A stretch of 64,000 nt of DNA from Nocardia sp. CC227C (GTDB lineage: Bacteria > Actinomycetota > Actinomycetes > Mycobacteriales > Mycobacteriaceae): contig NZ_JASITE010000001.1 of NCBI RefSeq assembly GCF_030767025.1, positions 62,001 through 126,000 of the forward strand. Reading direction: 5' to 3'. The translations under genes and the position numbers were made by a program. Below are positions 62,419 through 64,000 of this stretch, one piece after another. Below the pieces are notes generated by a model, which was given only the letters and a program-made list of their open reading frames with translations, was not told the DNA's origin and made no database searches. The first letter of the stretch is position 1. Every line of letters starts with the position of its first letter.

Positions 62419-63852
62419 GTGGAACTACATCAGCGGATCGTTTCGGCGCCGGTCGATTTCGGCGCCGTCCGAACCGAATTCGGGTTGGCCTCGGCGTATC
62501 CCGCCGAGGCCCTCTCGGAGGCCCGCGACGCGGTGGACGCGTTCGCGGGCGACCGGGTCGACCGCACCGACATTCCCCTCGTCACCATCGACCCGCCCGG
62601 CGCACTGGATCTGGACCAGGCGCTGCATCTCGAACGGACCCCGACGGGATTCCGACTCCACTACGCCATCGCCGATGTCGCGGCCGTGGTCGCGCCGGAC
62701 GGTGCGCTCGCCCGCGAATCCCTGGTGCGCGGCCAGACCTTCTATCTGCCCGACGGCACGGTGCCCCTGCATCCCCGCGTGCTGTCGGAGGACCGCTCCA
62801 GCCTGCTGCCCGACCTCGACCGCCCCGCCGCGCTCTGGACCATCGAACTCGACGCGAACGCCGAGCCGACGAGTTGGTCGGTGACACGCGCCCTGGTGCG
62901 CTCCCGCGCCCGTCTGGACTACACCGGGGTGCAGGCCGACGCCGACGCCGGTCGGCTGCACCCCGCCATCGCCGCGCTGCCCGAATTCGGCCGCCTGCGC
63001 ATCGAGGCCGGGCTGGCGCGCGGCGCGATCTCGCTGCGGCTGCCCTCGCAGAGCGTGATCCGTGTGGACAACACCGACGACCACTGGCAGCTGGTGGTGG
63101 AGCCGCGCACCGCCGCCGACGACTGGAACGAGCAGGTTTCGCTGCTCACCGGCATGTGCGCCGCCCGAATCATGCTGGACGGCGGCGGATCGCACCGTCT
63201 CGGCCTGCTGCGCACCATGCCGCCCGCCCCCGCGTCCGCCGCCGAATCCATGCGCCGCACCGCGGCTGCCGTCGGAATCGACTGGCCCGCCGACGAATCC
63301 GTGGGCCGCATGCTCGCCCGCCTGGACCCCAACACCCCGGCCGCACTGGTACTCATGTCCGAGGCCACCGGTCTGCTGCGCGGCGCGTCCTACACCGTGC
63401 TGGACGGCGAGGATCCGGACACTCTGCAGCACAGCGCCATCGGTGCGGCCTATGCCCATGTGACCGCGCCGCTGCGCCGCCTCTCCGACCGCTACGCCAC
63501 CGAGATCTGCCTGGCGCACTGCGCGGGCGTCGAGGTTCCGCCCTGGGTGCGGGAGGGTTTGGACGCCGCCGCGGAATCCATGCGCCGCTCCGATGCGGTG
63601 GCGGGCAAGCTGGAACGCGCTTGCATCGACCTCACCGAGTCCACGGTGCTGCACTCTCGGGTGGGCACGGCATTCGAGGCGGTCGTGCTGCGCGAGGCCA
63701 ATGGCACCCGTCCCGCGGAGATCTTCGTCGCCGACCCGCCCGTGCTGTCGAAATGCACGGGCGGACCGCCGGAGGGGAAGCGGGTCAGGGTCCGTCTGGT
63801 CGAGGCCGATCCGGCCGCCCGCACGGTCATGTTCGACTACCCGGCCCCCTGA
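62419..63852 (+). CDS. RNB-domain exoribonuclease (RNase II/R family)
   Basis: 477 residues, GTG start. RNB catalytic block TIDPPGALDLDQALHL (family I-D-x-x-x-A-x-D-x-D-D; the fourth Asp is Gln here), DVAAVVAPDGALARE, TFYLPDGTVPLHPRVLSEDRSSLLP, ITLRLPS-like middle, and HVTAPLRRLSDRYATEI near the end. Without the N-terminal cold-shock and C-terminal S1 domains of E. coli RNase II it is a compact actinobacterial version. It degrades RNA 3' to 5'. Confidence 0.85.
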   Translation: MELHQRIVSAPVDFGAVRTEFGLASAYPAEALSEARDAVDAFAGDRVDRTDIPLVTIDPPGALDLDQALHLERTPTGFRLHYAIADVAAVVAPDGALARESLVRGQTFYLPDGTVPLHPRVLSEDRSSLLPDLDRPAALWTIELDANAEPTSWSVTRALVRSRARLDYTGVQADADAGRLHPAIAALPEFGRLRIEAGLARGAISLRLPSQSVIRVDNTDDHWQLVVEPRTAADDWNEQVSLLTGMCAARIMLDGGGSHRLGLLRTMPPAPASAAESMRRTAAAVGIDWPADESVGRMLARLDPNTPAALVLMSEATGLLRGASYTVLDGEDPDTLQHSAIGAAYAHVTAPLRRLSDRYATEICLAHCAGVEVPPWVREGLDAAAESMRRSDAVAGKLERACIDLTESTVLHSRVGTAFEAVVLREANGTRPAEIFVADPPVLSKCTGGPPEGKRVRVRLVEADPAARTVMFDYPAP

Positions 63853-63882
63853 GCCGCGTCGGGTCCTGAGCCGCGTCGGCCG

Positions 63883-64000
63883 TCAGCTGGCGATGGCGGA
63901 GGCGGTGGCCGAACGGATCGCGGCGGTGACGGTGTCGGGATCCTCGAGCATGAGCAGGTGGCCGCAGTCGGGCAGCAGCAGCGACCGGACGGGGGAGAGG
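63883..64000 (-). CDS. C-terminus of an alpha/beta hydrolase (partial, right edge)
   Basis: The last 39 codons run off the window; the end LSPVRSLLLPDCGHLLMLED, then a helix TVTAAIRSATASAIAS, is typical of the catalytic His (G-H) and final helix of alpha/beta hydrolases. The start is outside the window. Confidence 0.65.
   Translation of the reverse strand, partial: LSPVRSLLLPDCGHLLMLEDPDTVTAAIRSATASAIAS

Noticed and set aside
63850..63879. Direct repeat TGAGCCGCGTCGG at the end of the RNB gene
   Set aside because: Two short copies near a stop codon; too small to support an insertion or attachment site.

Overview
The window is very GC-rich actinobacterial chromosome from a mycolic-acid-containing genus, most likely Nocardia or a close relative. 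The evidence is a type VII secretion (WXG100/YbaB/RHS) locus, a cutinase, a DUF5313 protein, a GapB-type GAPDH, and a cobD / SURF1 / ptpA / cobC / Nif3 / zinc-ribbon / RNase H-CobC block whose content and order resemble Mycobacterium tuberculosis Rv2236c-Rv2228c. Many GTG starts and 1-11 bp gene overlaps fit this. The genus is an inference.

Layout. 1-5 kb (minus strand): a YbaB-like protein, a WXG100-like protein and a giant RHS/YD-repeat protein that runs off the left edge, a polymorphic-toxin locus of the T7SS type. 5-14 kb: an SSI-type protease-inhibitor lipoprotein, penicillin-binding-like serine hydrolases, GAPDH, a secretory lipase, a cutinase with a Ser/Thr-rich tail, and two decayed genes (a frameshifted ORF and an AraC remnant). 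14-16 kb: a MarR/OhrR regulator with a perfect inverted repeat upstream, overlapping a DUF5313 membrane protein; then an amidohydrolase divergent from a LysR regulator.

17-30.7 kb is the most interesting part: a tightly packed operon of acyl-CoA/AMP ligase, FAD oxidoreductase, SGNH hydrolase, a 2.1k-residue PfaA-like synthase (KS-AT-ACP-ACP-KR-DH), a stand-alone PfaC-like double FabA dehydratase and a PfaD enoyl reductase, ending in a 19-codon coupled ORF and a perfect hairpin terminator. It resembles a polyunsaturated-fatty-acid synthase but has no KS-CLF half and no phosphopantetheinyl transferase in the window, so its product cannot be named. A ligase, an oxidoreductase and a hydrolase in the same operon suggest an activated and tailored lipid or polyketide product.

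30.7-40 kb: convergent with it, a minus-strand run of acyl-CoA dehydrogenase, hotdog thioesterase, alpha/beta hydrolase, and a Ugp/Mal-type ABC importer whose genes also include a GpdQ-like metallophosphoesterase; then a ferredoxin-type reductase and a secreted protein. 40.4-49.6 kb: a P450 remnant, 6-phosphogluconate dehydrogenase, a large protein with a RelA/SpoT-like segment, a lipoprotein / secreted SGNH / acyltransferase-3 cassette, a TetR regulator, gamma carbonic anhydrase and alanine dehydrogenase. 49.6-64 kb: an ECF41-type sigma factor with a matching promoter upstream, the cobalamin/ptpA/RNase H block, RNase P RNA (rnpB), small genes, an RNase II/R-family exonuclease and the C-terminus of another hydrolase at the right edge.
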